Positions 1-14,550 are shown, numbered from the stretch's first letter. The stretch is 64,000 nucleotides of DNA from Pseudomonas berkeleyensis (GCF_014109765.1 NZ_CP059139.1:4344001-4408000); one strand, 5' to 3'. Notes: a model not told the origin generated them from the sequence alone. A program made the numbers and translations.

Positions 1-746
1 GCAACGCCCAGCTCGTTGACACGGTTACGGACAGTGGTCAGGTTCTGACGGATCGAGTATTCGCGAATCTCGCTGATCTTCGCCTGGGTCAGAGCCAACT
101 GCAGTACCTGCTGACCACCGCGCGTCACGGTGCTCAGCTCGAAATCGGTGAAGTCCTTGCGAATCAGGCTCTGCGCCTTCTCCAGACTCTCGGTATCGGC
201 GAAGCCCAGCTGGATGCGACCACCCTGCTCCGGCATGCTGCGGTAGCGCACACGTTCCTTGCGCAGCAGCGTCTTGATTTCGCCTTCGTAAACCTTGCGG
301 CGCACATCCAGCGCCTTGTCCATATCCACTTCCAGCAGGAAATGCACACCGCCAGAAAGGTCGAGGCCCAGCTTCATCGGGCTGGCGCCGAGGTTGCGCA
401 ACCATTGTGGCGTGGTTTGCGCGAGGTTCAGTGCTACCACGTAGTCATCACCCAACGCACGGCGGACGATGTCCTTGGCCGGCAGTTGGTCATCCTGACG
501 GGTCAGACGAATCAGGCCACCACGACCACGCTCGTCGACACTGGCTTCCTTGACCTGGATGTCCGCGTCCTGCAGCGCCTTGGCAGCGCGATCCAGGTCG
601 GCCTGCTCGATGGTCAGGGCGGAACTCGCGCCACTGATCTGCACGGCCGGATCGTCCGGGTAGAGGTTGGGAATGGAATAAACCAGGCCAATGGCCAGAA
701 CGGCCAGAATCAGCAGGTATTTCCACAGGGGGTATTTGTTGAGCAT
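1..746 (-). CDS. secD: SecD, protein translocase subunit (3' part beyond window)
   Basis: Subunit of the SecDF accessory complex, which uses the proton motive force to help pull exported proteins through SecYEG at the inner membrane. About 248 N-terminal codons are visible; the rest lies left of base 1. The start ATG at 746 gives MLNKYPLWKY followed by a membrane segment at about residues 9-28. The first periplasmic domain follows, and the conserved SecD motif LGLDLSGG lies at about residues 126-133. It is downstream of yajC in the same direction, as in the usual yajC-secD-secF operon. I am sure of the family. The ribosome-binding site is weak, but the start fits the known N-terminus. Confidence 0.95.
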   Translation of the reverse strand, partial: MLNKYPLWKYLLILAVLAIGLVYSIPNLYPDDPAVQISGASSALTIEQADLDRAAKALQDADIQVKEASVDERGRGGLIRLTRQDDQLPAKDIVRRALGDDYVVALNLAQTTPQWLRNLGASPMKLGLDLSGGVHFLLEVDMDKALDVRRKVYEGEIKTLLRKERVRYRSMPEQGGRIQLGFADTESLEKAQSLIRKDFTDFELSTVTRGGQQVLQLALTQAKISEIREYSIRQNLTTVRNRVNELGV

Positions 747-814
747 GAATCAAGCCACCCGCTTATGACGCGGGGCGCTAAATGCGCCCCGCCGATAGAA
801 AACCAAGAGCCAGA

Positions 815-1144
815 TCAGATGGCTTTCAGCGTGCCCTTGGGCAGGGCGGCTGCAACAGCCTGCTTCTGGAATTTCAGTTCCACGTTGTCGGAAACTTCGA
901 CGACGATGAAATCATCGGTCACTTTGGTCACTTTGCCGGCGATACCACCGCTGGTCACCACTTCGTCGCCCTTCTGCAGGCCGCTGATCAGGCCTTTGTG
1001 CTCTTTGGCACGCTTGGCCTGGGGACGCCAGATCATCAAATAGAAGATGACCAGAAAGCCGATCAGGAAAATCCACTCGAAACCACTACCGGCAGGGCCG
1101 GCAGCTGCGGTGTCAGCGTAGGCTGCTGGGATGAAAAAGCTCAT
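815..1144 (-). CDS. yajC: YajC, Sec translocon accessory protein
   Basis: Small single-span inner-membrane protein of 109 residues that associates with SecDF and the Sec translocon. The sequence begins MSFFIPAAYAD and has one hydrophobic segment at about residues 23-42 (FEWIFLIGFLVIFYLMIW). A basic RPQAKRAKEH turn follows, then a soluble domain with the typical LQKGDEVVTSGGIAGKV stretch at about 57-73. Length is normal for the family. A clear ribosome-binding site (AGGAG) stands 7-8 bases before the ATG. It lies between tgt and secD in the conserved queA-tgt-yajC-secD order, so it is probably co-transcribed with them. Confidence 0.96.
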   Translation of the reverse strand: MSFFIPAAYADTAAAGPAGSGFEWIFLIGFLVIFYLMIWRPQAKRAKEHKGLISGLQKGDEVVTSGGIAGKVTKVTDDFIVVEVSDNVELKFQKQAVAAALPKGTLKAI

Positions 1145-1183
1145 GTAACACTCCTGTTGTAATCTCGAATTAGAGACAGTTAT

Positions 1184-3363
<2,180 letters not shown>

Positions 3364-3398
3364 GATTCGGAGGGGGTATTTCTGCAGGGTGGCAAAGC

Positions 3399-4172
3399 TT
3401 ACCGGATTTCCCCTTCCCCGGCCACGTGAGCCTGCGGTGCGTGCCGGGCAACGATACGCGCCAGGGTGCCATCGCGCTGCAAGGCCACTACAGCGGCATT
3501 GAACGCCGCCAATCGTTCAGCCAATGATGGATGCAAACGCAACCGCAGTTGCGAGCGATTGATTACCGGCCCCTCCTCCACGCGCCAGCGTGGCGCCTGC
3601 ACTTGCGCGCCCTCATGCTGCAGGTAGCGCCATTCCAAGCGATCCAGAATGCCAGCCTCGCTATGCCCCTGAGCAACCCGGTAGATCAAGGCGCGGACAT
3701 CGGCACCATCGTTACGCTGAAAATACTCACTGCCGGCATACCCATAACCTCGCACCGTGGCAATGGAACGGCCACGCAAATCCTCGAGATGCCGATAAGG
3801 AAAGCGCCTACCGGGTGCGAAAATCAGTATCTCCTCCGCTTCCAGCACGGGCACCGTCCACAGCGAACTCTCAGCTTGCTCGGCGGAACCGCGCCAGCTC
3901 TTGCTCACGCAACATTCGATCTGCAGCAGGCCTTCACGAAAGAGCTTCTGGGTACGCAGCGGTGGCAGAGGGTGACTGGCCTGCAACGCCTCTGGCAATC
4001 GCTCGTCCAGAGCAAGCATGAACTCATGCAGAATGCCGCTGACTCGCTCATCCTCGACGATCCAGTAAGGCACCCAGCTTTCGTCCGTCACGGCATAGGT
4101 CAGGGTGCCGGCCTGGGAGGCAGGGACCAGCAGCAAAACCGTGATGATCGCCCGGCAAAAGACGTTGAACAC
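3399..4172 (-). CDS. Orphan periplasmic substrate-binding protein, amino-acid ABC type
   Basis: Predicted secreted solute-binding protein of 257 residues in the bacterial extracellular solute-binding family 3 fold. The open frame extends upstream through the tRNA-Leu gene, so a downstream start is needed. GTG at 4172 gives a good signal peptide ([21 protein letters not shown], cleavage near residue 21) and has an AGGGGAG-rich ribosome site. The mature part has the family's two-lobe pattern: [13 protein letters not shown] at the start, then [17 protein letters not shown]. No permease or ATPase gene is adjacent, so it may be a stray binding protein or a sensor. The ligand cannot be told from sequence. 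Confidence 0.82.
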   Translation of the reverse strand: MFNVFCRAIITVLLLVPASQAGTLTYAVTDESWVPYWIVEDERVSGILHEFMLALDERLPEALQASHPLPPLRTQKLFREGLLQIECCVSKSWRGSAEQAESSLWTVPVLEAEEILIFAPGRRFPYRHLEDLRGRSIATVRGYGYAGSEYFQRNDGADVRALIYRVAQGHSEAGILDRLEWRYLQHEGAQVQAPRWRVEEGPVINRSQLRLRLHPSLAERLAAFNAAVVALQRDGTLARIVARHAPQAHVAGEGEIR

Positions 4173-4347
4173 ACCCTCTCCCCTTCCATGACGGCTCCGA
4201 TACACCGATATAAACACCGGACTCGGCACTGCTGATGACAGACGCGATTCTAGCGCCAACCGCCCGAGCGCCGAGGCAATAAAAGCGGGATACGGCCAGT
4301 TGCGCCATTGGCACTTGGTATATGGATTCATTAACAGATAACGCCGA

Positions 4348-4376
4348 TTGACCGACGCGAGGTCGATCCCTATACT
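4348..4376 (+). promoter_or_regulatory. Sigma-70 promoter of tRNA-Leu
   Basis: TTGACC at 4348-4353 and TATACT at 4371-4376 are separated by exactly 17 bases. The expected start of transcription is near 4383, seven bases before the tRNA gene. This is the best matching sigma-70 promoter I see in the window. Confidence 0.75.
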
Positions 4377-4389
4377 GCGCCGCCATTGT

Positions 4390-4474
4390 GCCCCGGTGGC
4401 GGAATCGGTAGACGCGGCGGATTCAAAATCCGTTTTCGAAAGGAGTGGGAGTTCGAGTCTCCCCCGGGGCACCA
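4390..4474 (+). tRNA. tRNA-Leu (CAA anticodon)
   Basis: An 85-base class II tRNA. The acceptor stem GCCCCGG (4390-4396) pairs with CCGGGGC (4464-4470), followed by A and an encoded CCA (4472-4474). The D-loop has the usual GGTAGACGC, the anticodon loop is TTCAAAA with CAA, a long variable arm follows, and the T-arm has GTTCGAGTC. It decodes UUG codons. I saw no integrase gene nor a repeated tRNA 3' end nearby that would suggest integration here. Confidence 0.97.
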
Positions 4475-4479
4475 CAATT

Positions 4480-4515
4480 AAAAGCCCGCAAGACATTGGT
4501 CTTGCGGGCTTTTTT
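4480..4515 (+). terminator. Rho-independent terminator after tRNA-Leu
   Basis: Strong hairpin: AAGCCCGCAAGAC, a four-base ATTG loop and GTCTTGCGGGCTT, ending in a run of T. It directly follows the CCA end of tRNA-Leu. Confidence 0.92.
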
Positions 4516-4818
4516 CGTATCGGCGAGAACCACCTGATCGATTGTTGCAACTTTATGGCCGCGGCGGGTTCTCGGTGCCTCGGTAAGCCCCGTAATACCT
4601 GGCCGGCGACGGTGCGGGCAGGGGTTGGCAATTGCGTAAAAGTTAGCGTAGAGTTATCCAACTGTTTGCATGGGTCGCTGTGAATCGTGACTCAGGTGCG
4701 GCAGATCATTTAGATCCGCTACATCCCGCTCGACTTCTATTACTCTTTGCAACCAGTCTCAGCCCTCTAACAATAAGCGATAGAGGCTGTCATCAACTCT
4801 AGTTTCAAGGAAAAAGAC
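4516..4818 (+). promoter_or_regulatory. Intergenic region and probable long leader of the cold-shock gene
   Basis: About 300 bases with no convincing gene. A possible sigma-70 promoter is TTGCGT near 4632 and TATCCA 17 bases further on, which would leave a leader of about 150 bases before the cold-shock start. Long leaders are typical of cspA-family genes, whose mRNA structure controls translation. The promoter is only a guess; the ribosome site AAGGAAAAAGAC before the ATG is clear. Confidence 0.35.
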
Positions 4819-5031
4819 ATGTCGAATCGTCAGAACGGTACCGTCAAGTGGTTTAACGACGAGAAAGGTTTTGGTTTTATCACTCCCGAGAGCGGTCCGG
4901 ATCTGTTCGTGCACTTCCGCGCGATCGAAGGCAACGGCTTCAAGAGCCTGAAAGAAGGCCAGAAAGTCAGCTTCGTAGCTGTGCAAGGTCAAAAAGGCAT
5001 GCAGGCTGACCAGGTTCAAGTCCTGGGCTAA
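4819..5031 (+). CDS. cspA: Cold-shock domain protein, CspA/CapB type
   Basis: A 70-residue protein made of a single cold-shock domain, which binds single-stranded RNA and DNA and melts secondary structure in mRNA. Both nucleic-acid motifs are present: KGFGFI at residues 16-21 and LFVHF at 29-33. It begins [17 protein letters not shown], like the CapB protein of P. aeruginosa. AAGGAAAAAG stands just upstream of the ATG. It is monocistronic, between two terminators, with a long leader upstream. Pseudomonas has several paralogues, so whether it is cold-induced or constitutive cannot be told here. Confidence 0.95.
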   Translation: MSNRQNGTVKWFNDEKGFGFITPESGPDLFVHFRAIEGNGFKSLKEGQKVSFVAVQGQKGMQADQVQVLG

Positions 5032-5049
5032 TTCGCCGCTGCTTTGAAG

Positions 5050-5079
5050 AACCCCTGATCACTATCAGGGGTTTTTTTA
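5050..5079 (+). terminator. Rho-independent terminator after the cold-shock gene
   Basis: ACCCCTGAT / ATCAGGGGT hairpin with a short loop followed by seven T, 20 bases after the stop codon. Confidence 0.92.
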
Positions 5080-5136
5080 TGCATGCAGAAAAGTCGCGGT
5101 TAGAATGGCCCGCTCTATCGTCACAGCGAGCCCGTC

Positions 5137-5634
5137 ATGCCAAGACACACGCTACGCCCGCAGGGAGACTTTCCCACGGCAGGGCTGATCCGTCGCCTAG
5201 CGGCAATCTTCTATGATTTTCTGCTCGGCGTAGCCTTGATCATGGTGGTCACTCTGATCTACCAGCAAGGCATTCTGCGCCTGATCCATGGCGGCGATAC
5301 GCTACGGGCAATGGCCGAGGCCGGCGCGCTGGACAATGATCCGGTATTGGCCAGCCTGGTTCTGCTGAGTCTCTTCGGCTTCTTCGCCAAGTTCTGGACG
5401 CACAACGGCCAGACGCTGGGCATGCAGGCGTGGGGGCTACGCATCCAGAATGCCGACGGCAGTGCCATCGATCTATGGCAGGCCCTGCTCCGCTTCGTCG
5501 TATCCATCGGCTCATGGCTGTTCGCCGGGCTGGGTTTCATCTGGATGCTCTGGGACAAACAGCACCGCACCTGGCACGACATCTATTCCGATAGCCGAGT
5601 GGTGCAGTTGCCGAAGAATATCCACAAGAAGTGA
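5137..5634 (+). CDS. RDD family integral membrane protein
   Basis: A 165-residue membrane protein of the RDD family. The N-terminal LIRRLAAIFYDFLLG stretch (about residues 17-31) has the Arg and Asp that name the family. It is followed by hydrophobic segments at about 25-45 and 70-90 and a third at about 120-145 (FVVSIGSWLFAGLGFIWMLWD). The stretch HNGQTLGMQAWGLRIQN and the C-terminal HRTWHDIYSDSRVV are also family hallmarks. The role of most RDD proteins is unknown; some act as sodium-proton antiporters. It is a single gene, convergent with lptG, with a shared terminator between. Confidence 0.88.
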   Translation: MPRHTLRPQGDFPTAGLIRRLAAIFYDFLLGVALIMVVTLIYQQGILRLIHGGDTLRAMAEAGALDNDPVLASLVLLSLFGFFAKFWTHNGQTLGMQAWGLRIQNADGSAIDLWQALLRFVVSIGSWLFAGLGFIWMLWDKQHRTWHDIYSDSRVVQLPKNIHKK

Positions 5635-5667
5635 GCCCTGACGCTCACCATCAGAATCGCGGACAAT

Positions 5668-5695
5668 AAAAAGCCGGCTGCAGAGCCGGCTTTTT
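5668..5695. terminator. Bidirectional terminator between the RDD gene and lptG
   Basis: AAAAAGCCGGCT / AGCCGGCTTTTT hairpin. It has A on the left and T on the right, so it can end transcription from both converging genes. Confidence 0.9.
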
Positions 5696-5708
5696 CATTG
5701 CTTCGATA

Positions 5709-6765
5709 TCAGCCCGCTCGACGCAGTAACCAGACCCCGGCCAGCGCACATATACCTGCCGGCACCAACACCGCAAGCAACGGCGAGAAGCCGAACACCA
5801 GGCTGGATGGCCCGAGCAGATCCTGGGCGATGCGGAACACGAAGCCCACCAGCACGCCAGTGAACACCCGCTGCCCCAAGGTAACCGAGCGCAACGGGCC
5901 GAAGATGAAGGAAATCGCCATCAACACCAGGGCGGCCGTCACCAACGGTTGCAGCAACTTGGTCCAGAAGGCCAGCCAATAGCGCGCATTGTTCAATCCC
6001 TGCTCGCTCAGGTAGTGGATGTACTGCCACAACCCGGTAACCGAGAGCGCCTCGGGCTCCATCACCACGGTGCCGAGCAGTTCTGGATTGAGTTCGATAT
6101 CCCAGCGCTCTTCAGGCTGCTTGACCACTTCGGAGTGGTCTTCATGCAGGAAGGTGGTCTGCACGTTACGCAGCATCCACTGCCCGTCACGGAATTCGGC
6201 TCGACGCGCAAAACTGGCAACTTGCAGGCGACGCTCATCATCGAAACGGTAGCGCGTCACCCCAAGCAGCACGCCATTGGGCTGCACGGCGTTGATGTGT
6301 ACGTATTCCTGCCCCTGACGATGCCACATCCCGCGCTTGGAGCTCTGCGCGGCACCGCCACCCTGCGCCAGAGCGCGGTCGGCCTGAGCCTGATTCTCGG
6401 TGAGAGGGGCGACGTATTCGCCGATCAGGATGCCCGCCAGCATCAGCACCAGCATGGGTTTCATCACCGACCAGACGATGCGCCCGATGGAGACGCCTGC
6501 CGCGCGCATGATGGTCAGCTCGCTGTTGCTGGCCAGGGTGCCGAGACCGATCAGGCAGCCGATCAGCGCTGCCATCGGCAGCATCTCGTAAGCGCGGCGC
6601 GGTGCGGTCAGCAGGATGTACCAGAGCGCCTGAGCCAGACCGTAATCGCCCTTGTTCAGATCACCCAGTTCGTCGATGAAGGCAAACAGCAGCGCCAGGC
6701 CGAGGATGATGCCCAGCACCGCGAGAATGGCAAAGAAAACCTGGGTGCCGATGTAGCGATCCAAC

Positions 6766-6773
<8 letters not shown>
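5709..6773 (-). CDS. lptG: LptG, LPS export ABC transporter permease
   Basis: Inner-membrane permease subunit of LptB2FG, which extracts lipopolysaccharide from the inner membrane and passes it to the LptC-A bridge. The 354-residue YjgP/YjgQ protein has three membrane spans in the first 100 residues, a periplasmic beta-jellyroll domain at about 125-260, and three spans at the end. The start is MAKLDRYIGTQVFFAIL at 6773, which overlaps the lptF stop by 8 bases, so the genes are translationally coupled. A longer frame back to 6791 lies inside lptF and is unlikely. LptB is not in the window. Confidence 0.95.
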
Positions 6774-9514
<2,741 letters not shown>

Positions 9515-9524
9515 CGCCACCGAC

Positions 9525-9566
9525 CTGTAGGAGCGAATTCATTCGCGAATGAATTCGCTCCTACAG
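9525..9566. repeat. REP-like perfect palindrome between pepA and holC
   Basis: A 42-base perfect inverted repeat, arms CTGTAGGAGCGAATTCATTCG and its exact complement with no loop bases. The outer part TGTAGGAGCGAATTC resembles REP units spread through Pseudomonas genomes. It ends 25 bases before the holC ATG and could form a hairpin in a pepA-holC read-through transcript. Confidence 0.85.
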
Positions 9567-9590
9567 CACCGCCCTACTCCTGGTATCGCA

Positions 9591-10010
9591 ATGCCCAGAA
9601 TCGAGTTCTACGTCCTCTCCTCCAGCGACGCCCAGGGCCGCCTGCGCGCCGCCTGCCAGCTGGCTCTGAAAGCCTGGAATGCTGGCATGCCGGTGTTCGT
9701 GCGCGGCAGCGACGAGGCGCAGTGTGACGAACTCGACGAGATGCTCTGGCAATTCAAGGCTGAGCGTTTCGTGCCTCATGACCTGCACCGTGACGCCCCG
9801 CTGTCGCCGGTGGTCGTGGGCATCGATGAAGTGCCCAGCACCGAACAGGGTGTCTTGATCAACCTGGGCAGCAGCCTGTCGCCCAATGTCGAGCGTTTTG
9901 CCCGCGTCATCGAGATCGTCAACCAGCAGCCTGAACTGCTGAACGCCTGTCGCGAGAATTTCCGCAGCTATCGCCAGCGCGGGTATGATCCCAAGCGCGT
10001 CGAACTTTAG
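9591..10010 (+). CDS. holC: DNA polymerase III subunit chi
   Basis: Chi subunit of the polymerase III clamp-loader complex, which contacts single-strand binding protein on the lagging strand. The product has 139 residues and the typical start MPRIEFYVLSSSDAQGR, then RAACQLALKAWNAG and the conserved FVPHDLHRD. A longer frame to 9549 starts inside the REP-like palindrome and is rejected. It lies between pepA and valS, as in many gamma-proteobacteria. Confidence 0.94.
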   Translation: MPRIEFYVLSSSDAQGRLRAACQLALKAWNAGMPVFVRGSDEAQCDELDEMLWQFKAERFVPHDLHRDAPLSPVVVGIDEVPSTEQGVLINLGSSLSPNVERFARVIEIVNQQPELLNACRENFRSYRQRGYDPKRVEL

Positions 10011-10070
10011 CGCCTGCTGATGCTCACAACACAGGCCACCCCTGCCCTTCTTCTCGCTGTGCCGACCGCC

Positions 10071-10508
10071 ATGGACACCCCCAAACCTCCGCAAAAACCT
10101 GCTCAGCTGCTGCACGACCTGGAATCGATCCGCGAACTGCTGGGCGACGACAGCCACGAGCCACCATTGCTGATCGACTCGCTCGACCCGGACAGCATCC
10201 CGGTGCTTTCCGATATCGTCAGTGCGCCACCCGGCCCGCCTCCGCCGTTCAACGTGGCACCGGCGGCACGCCACGCCTCAGCTCCAGCACCAATCAGCCA
10301 GCCGACGCCGAGCCCTGTGCGCGCCAACCTACAGCCACGCCTGCATGACAGCACCCGCGAACTGCAACAACTCGATGGCGAACTGCGCGCTGCGGCGCAA
10401 TTGATATTGCAGGATGTGATCGACGACTTCGTGCCGCAGATCGAAGCCGAACTCAAGCGCCGTCTCGAAGCCCGCCTGCCGCGCCTGCTGCCTCCACGCA
10501 AATCCTGA
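10071..10508 (+). CDS. Conserved hypothetical protein between holC and valS
   Basis: A 145-residue acidic and proline-rich protein of unknown function; a gene stands in the same place in P. aeruginosa (PA3833, from memory). It begins MDTPKPPQKPAQLLHDLESIRELLGDD. A low-complexity Pro/Ala middle follows at about 55-100, and a predicted alpha-helical C-terminus at about 100-145 (ELQQLDGELRAAAQLILQDVIDDFVPQIEAELKRRL, given here only as its approximate extent) could form a coiled coil. An in-frame ATG at 10020 would add 17 unconserved-looking residues; neither start has a strong ribosome site. It has no signal peptide or membrane span, so it is probably cytosolic. Position suggests co-transcription with holC. 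Confidence 0.75.
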   Translation: MDTPKPPQKPAQLLHDLESIRELLGDDSHEPPLLIDSLDPDSIPVLSDIVSAPPGPPPPFNVAPAARHASAPAPISQPTPSPVRANLQPRLHDSTRELQQLDGELRAAAQLILQDVIDDFVPQIEAELKRRLEARLPRLLPPRKS

Positions 10509-10539
10509 CCGCAGGATACGGCGCACCAAGGCAACCAAC

Positions 10540-10568
10540 GAACCGCTGGTGCGCGCGGCGCACCCTAC
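10540..10568. repeat. GTGCGC-family intergenic repeat, copy 1
   Basis: Contains CTGGTGCGCGCGGCGCACCC followed by TACGAATGC. The half-site GGTGCGC..GGCGCACCCTAC recurs at 16350-16425 and 50634-50675, so this is a dispersed family. Confidence 0.6.
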
Positions 10569-10658
10569 GAATGCCGCGCCCTCACCCTTACGCCGTCAGC
10601 CCTATCCCCGCTATACTTGCCGGCTTTTCCGATCAGCCGTCAAAGGGTCCCGCCGCGC

Positions 10659-13490
10659 ATGGACAAGACCTACCAGCCGCACGCCATTGAAACTGCCCTG
10701 TACCAGAACTGGGAAGCCAAGGGTTACTTCGCCCCGCAGGGCTCGGGCGAGCCCTACACCATCATGATCCCGCCGCCGAACGTCACCGGCAGCCTGCACA
10801 TGGGCCACGGCTTCAACAACTCGATCATGGACTGCCTGATCCGCTTCCGCCGCATGCAGGGGCGCAACACCCTGTGGCAGCCGGGCACCGACCACGCGGG
10901 CATCGCCACGCAGATGGTGGTCGAGCGCCAGCTGGCCGCCGACGGCATCGGTCGCCATGACCTGGGTCGCGAGAAATTCCTGGAAAAGGTCTGGGAATGG
11001 AAAGAGCAGTCCGGCGGCACCATTACCCGCCAGATTCGTCGTCTGGGCAGTTCGGTTGACTGGTCGCGCGAGCGCTTCACCATGGACGAAGGTCTGTCCG
11101 AGGCAGTCAAGGAAGCGTTCGTGCGCCTGCACGAAGACGGCCTGATCTACCGCGGCAAGCGTCTGGTCAACTGGGACACCAAGTTCCACACCGCCATTTC
11201 CGACCTCGAAGTGGAGAACCACGACGAGAAAGGCAGCCTGTGGAACCTGCGCTACCCGCTAGCCGACGGCAACAAGACCGCTGACGGCAAAGACTACCTG
11301 ATCGTCGCCACCACCCGCCCGGAAACCATGCTCGGCGACAGCGCCGTGGCCGTGCACCCGGAAGACGAACGCTACAAGGCGCTGATCGGCACCTTCGTCG
11401 AACTGCCGCTGCTGGGCCGCCGCATCCCGATCATCGCCGACGACTATTGCGACCCCGAGTTCGGCACCGGCTGCGTGAAGATCACCCCGGCGCATGACTT
11501 CAACGACTACGAAGTCGGCAAACGCCACAACCTGCCGCTGATCAACATCTTCGACAAGAACGCCGCCGTGCTGGCTCAAGCCCAGGTGTTCAACATCGAC
11601 GGCAGCGTCAACGGCGAGATCGACGGCAGCCTGCCGGCCGAGTACGCCGGCCTCGACCGCTTCGTCGCACGCAAGCAGATCGTCGCCGCCTTCGACGCCG
11701 CCGGCCTGCTGGAAAAAATCGAAGATCACGCCCTGAAAGTGCCGAAAGGCGACCGCTCCGGCACCGTGATCGAGCCGTGGCTGACCGACCAATGGTACGT
11801 CTCCACCAAGCCGCTGGCCGAGAAAGCCATCGCCGTGGTCGAGAGCGGCGAGATCCAGTTCGTGCCCAAGCAGTACGAGAACATGTACTTCAGCTGGATG
11901 CGCGACATCCAGGACTGGTGCATCAGCCGTCAGCTGTGGTGGGGCCACCGCATTCCAGCCTGGTACGACGATGCCGGCAACGTCTACGTCGGTCGCGACG
12001 AGGCTGAGGTTCGCGCCAAGCACAACCTCGGCGATGCCAACCTGCGCCAGGACGAAGACGTGCTCGACACCTGGTTCAGCTCCGGCCTGTGGACTTTCTC
12101 CACCCTCGGTTGGCCGCAGCAGACCGATTTCCTCAAGACCTTCCACCCCACCGACGTGCTGGTCACCGGCTTCGACATCATCTTCTTCTGGGTCGCCCGG
12201 ATGATCATGCTGTCGACCCACCTGACCGGACAGATCCCGTTCAAGACCGTCTACGTGCACGGCCTGGTGCGCGACGGTCAGGGGCAGAAGATGTCCAAGT
12301 CCAAGGGCAACGTGCTCGACCCGCTGGACATCGTCGACGGCATCGACCTCGAATCGCTGGTAGCCAAGCGCACCAGCGGCATGATGCAGCCCAAGTTGGC
12401 CGAGAAGATCGCCAAGCAGACCCGCGCCGAGTTCCCCGACGGCATCGCCGCCTACGGCACCGACGCGCTGCGCTTCACCAACCTGGCGCTGGCCTCCACC
12501 GGCCGCGACATCAAGTTCGACATGGGCCGCGTCGAGGGTTACCGCAACTTCTGCAACAAGCTGTGGAACGCTGCCAACTTCGTCATCGAGAACACCGATG
12601 GCCAGGACACCGGCATCCATGGCGAAGCCGTCGACCTGTCGCCAGTCGACCGCTGGATCATCTCCGCCCTGCAGCGCTGCGAGCAGGACGTGACCCGCCA
12701 CCTCGATGCCTTCCGCTTCGACCTGGCCGCGCAAGCCCTGTACGAGTTCATCTGGGACGAGTACTGCGCCTGGTACCTGGAGCTGGTCAAGCCGGTGCTG
12801 TGGGACGAGAACGCACCGCTCGAGCGTCAGCGCGGCACCCGCCGCACCCTGGTGCGCGTGCTGGAAGTGATCCTGCGCCTGGCGCACCCGTTCATGCCCT
12901 TCATCACCGAAGAAATCTGGCAGCGCATCAAGAGCCAGGCCGGCATCAGCGGCGAGACCATCATGCTGCAGCCCTGGCCGGTGGCCAATGAAAGCCGCAT
13001 CGACCCGGCCGCCGAAGGCGACATCGAGTGGGTCAAGCAATTGATGCTCGGCGTACGCCAGATCCGTGGCGAGATGAAAATCTCCATGGCCAAGCGCATC
13101 GACATCATCGTCGCCAACGCCAACGACGCGGATCTGCGCCGCCTGGCCGACTTCGAGCCGCTGCTCAGCAAGCTGGCCAAGCTGGAATCGGTTCGCGTGC
13201 TGGCCGCGGGTGAAGAGGCGCCAATGTCCGCCACCGCCCTGGTCGGCGAGATGCAGGTACTGGTGCCGATGGCAGGCCTGATCGACAAGGACGCTGAACT
13301 GGCGCGCCTGGACAAGGAAATCACCCGCCTGCAAGGCGAAGTACAACGTGTGGGCGGCAAGCTGGCCAACGAAGGCTTCGTCGCCAAGGCTCCGGCCGAA
13401 GTGCTGGAAAAGGAACGCGCCAAGTTGGCCGAGGCCGAGCAGGCACTGGCCAAGCTGGTAGAACAACGCGAGAAGATCGCCAATCTGTAA
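10659..13490 (+). CDS. valS: Valyl-tRNA synthetase
   Basis: Class I aminoacyl-tRNA synthetase of 943 residues that charges tRNA-Val in the cytosol and edits misactivated threonine. The HIGH-type motif is HMGH in [13 protein letters not shown] (about residues 39-51). The editing domain follows with [10 protein letters not shown], and KMSKS occurs in [14 protein letters not shown] (about 544-557). The C-terminal coiled-coil arm ([18 protein letters not shown]...) that is typical of ValRS is intact. The start at 10659 ([11 protein letters not shown]) matches the family; the 14-residue upstream extension does not. A GGCGCGCC inverted pair at 13500-13523 follows the stop. Confidence 0.97.
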   Translation: MDKTYQPHAIETALYQNWEAKGYFAPQGSGEPYTIMIPPPNVTGSLHMGHGFNNSIMDCLIRFRRMQGRNTLWQPGTDHAGIATQMVVERQLAADGIGRHDLGREKFLEKVWEWKEQSGGTITRQIRRLGSSVDWSRERFTMDEGLSEAVKEAFVRLHEDGLIYRGKRLVNWDTKFHTAISDLEVENHDEKGSLWNLRYPLADGNKTADGKDYLIVATTRPETMLGDSAVAVHPEDERYKALIGTFVELPLLGRRIPIIADDYCDPEFGTGCVKITPAHDFNDYEVGKRHNLPLINIFDKNAAVLAQAQVFNIDGSVNGEIDGSLPAEYAGLDRFVARKQIVAAFDAAGLLEKIEDHALKVPKGDRSGTVIEPWLTDQWYVSTKPLAEKAIAVVESGEIQFVPKQYENMYFSWMRDIQDWCISRQLWWGHRIPAWYDDAGNVYVGRDEAEVRAKHNLGDANLRQDEDVLDTWFSSGLWTFSTLGWPQQTDFLKTFHPTDVLVTGFDIIFFWVARMIMLSTHLTGQIPFKTVYVHGLVRDGQGQKMSKSKGNVLDPLDIVDGIDLESLVAKRTSGMMQPKLAEKIAKQTRAEFPDGIAAYGTDALRFTNLALASTGRDIKFDMGRVEGYRNFCNKLWNAANFVIENTDGQDTGIHGEAVDLSPVDRWIISALQRCEQDVTRHLDAFRFDLAAQALYEFIWDEYCAWYLELVKPVLWDENAPLERQRGTRRTLVRVLEVILRLAHPFMPFITEEIWQRIKSQAGISGETIMLQPWPVANESRIDPAAEGDIEWVKQLMLGVRQIRGEMKISMAKRIDIIVANANDADLRRLADFEPLLSKLAKLESVRVLAAGEEAPMSATALVGEMQVLVPMAGLIDKDAELARLDKEITRLQGEVQRVGGKLANEGFVAKAPAEVLEKERAKLAEAEQALAKLVEQREKIANL

Positions 13491-13572
13491 GAACCCGGAC
13501 GGCGCGCCCCACGAAGGCGCGCCGCCGCATATTCGCCACATACCCGGGCATACCTCCCGGCAGGAGATAGCA

Positions 13573-14550
13573 ATGCTGCAGATCGCCAAACATCGCTGGC
13601 TGCCCCTGGCTGCCCTGACACTGGCCCTGGGTGCTCCCGGCGCCAGCATCGCCGCTGAACAGAAATCCGTGGCCGTCACTGCCATCGTCGAACACCCGGC
13701 GCTGGACTCGGTGCGCGACGGCATCAAGGCCGCCCTCGAAGAAGGCGGCTATCGCGAAGGCGAGAACCTCAAGTGGCAGTATCAGAGTGCCCAGGGCAAC
13801 ACGGGCACCGCTGCGCAGATCGCCCGCAAGTTCATCGGTGACCGTCCGGATGTGATCGTCGGCATTGCCACGCCGTCGGCACAGGCGCTGGTCGCCTCGA
13901 CCAAGAGCACGCCGATCCTGTTCAGCGCCGTCACCGATCCGGTCGAAGCGCAGCTGGTACGCAACTGGGAAGCCTCCGGCAGCAATGTCAGCGGTGTTTC
14001 CGATCTGCTCGAACTGGACAAGCAGATGGAGCTGATCAAGCGCGTACTGCCGGACGCCAAGCGCGTCGGCATGGTCTACAACCCCGGCGAGGCCAACTCG
14101 GCTGTCGTGGTTCGCCGTCTCAAGGAACTGCTGCCGAGCATGGGCATGACCCTGGTCGAAGCCGCCGCACCGCGCTCGGTCGACGTCGGCTCCGCGGCCC
14201 GCAGCCTGGTCGGCAAGGTTGACGTGATCTACACCAACACCGACAACAACGTGGTCTCGGCCTACGAGTCGCTGGTCAAGGTCGGTAACGACACCCGCAC
14301 CCCGCTGATCGCCTCCGACACCGACAGCGTCAAACGCGGCGCCATCGCGGCGCTGGGCCTGGACTACTTCGAACATGGCAAGCAGACCGGCCGCATGGTG
14401 CTGCGCGTGCTGAACGGCGAGAAGCCCGGCGACATCAAGCCGGAAACCAGCGAAAACCTCAGCCTGTTCCTCAACCCGGCCGCTGCCGAGCGTCAGGGCG
14501 TCACCCTGAGCCAGGAGCTGCTGGACTCGGCGGCTGAAATCATCGAGTAA
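13573..14550 (+). CDS. ABC transporter substrate-binding protein (ABC_sub_bind / TrpX type)
   Basis: Periplasmic binding component, 325 residues, with a signal peptide (MLQIAKHRWLPLAALTLALGAPGASIAA, cleavage near residue 28). The fold is type I two-lobe: SVAVTAIVEHPALDSVRDGIKAAL, then VIVGIATPSAQALVASTKSTPILFSAVTDP and NTDNNVVSAYESLVKV. This family (for example TrpX of Gram-positive bacteria) is thought to bind aromatic amino acids, but the ligand here is unknown. CAGGAG precedes the ATG. It is followed by a matching permease and ATPase, so the three genes form one importer, as at PA3836-PA3838 in P. aeruginosa. Confidence 0.9.
   Translation: MLQIAKHRWLPLAALTLALGAPGASIAAEQKSVAVTAIVEHPALDSVRDGIKAALEEGGYREGENLKWQYQSAQGNTGTAAQIARKFIGDRPDVIVGIATPSAQALVASTKSTPILFSAVTDPVEAQLVRNWEASGSNVSGVSDLLELDKQMELIKRVLPDAKRVGMVYNPGEANSAVVVRRLKELLPSMGMTLVEAAAPRSVDVGSAARSLVGKVDVIYTNTDNNVVSAYESLVKVGNDTRTPLIASDTDSVKRGAIAALGLDYFEHGKQTGRMVLRVLNGEKPGDIKPETSENLSLFLNPAAAERQGVTLSQELLDSAAEIIE

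Noticed and set aside
4390..4474. tRNA-Leu as an integration site for a mobile island
   Set aside because: No integrase nearby and no second copy of the tRNA 3' end seen in the window.
4173..4661. N-terminal extension of the binding-protein frame through the tRNA-Leu gene
   Set aside because: It would cross a tRNA and its promoter; the GTG at 4172 gives a proper signal peptide.
11259..13727. Long antisense open frame of 822 codons across valS
   Set aside because: It is the complement of valS in high-GC sequence, with no domain pattern; valS is certain by its HMGH and KMSKS motifs.
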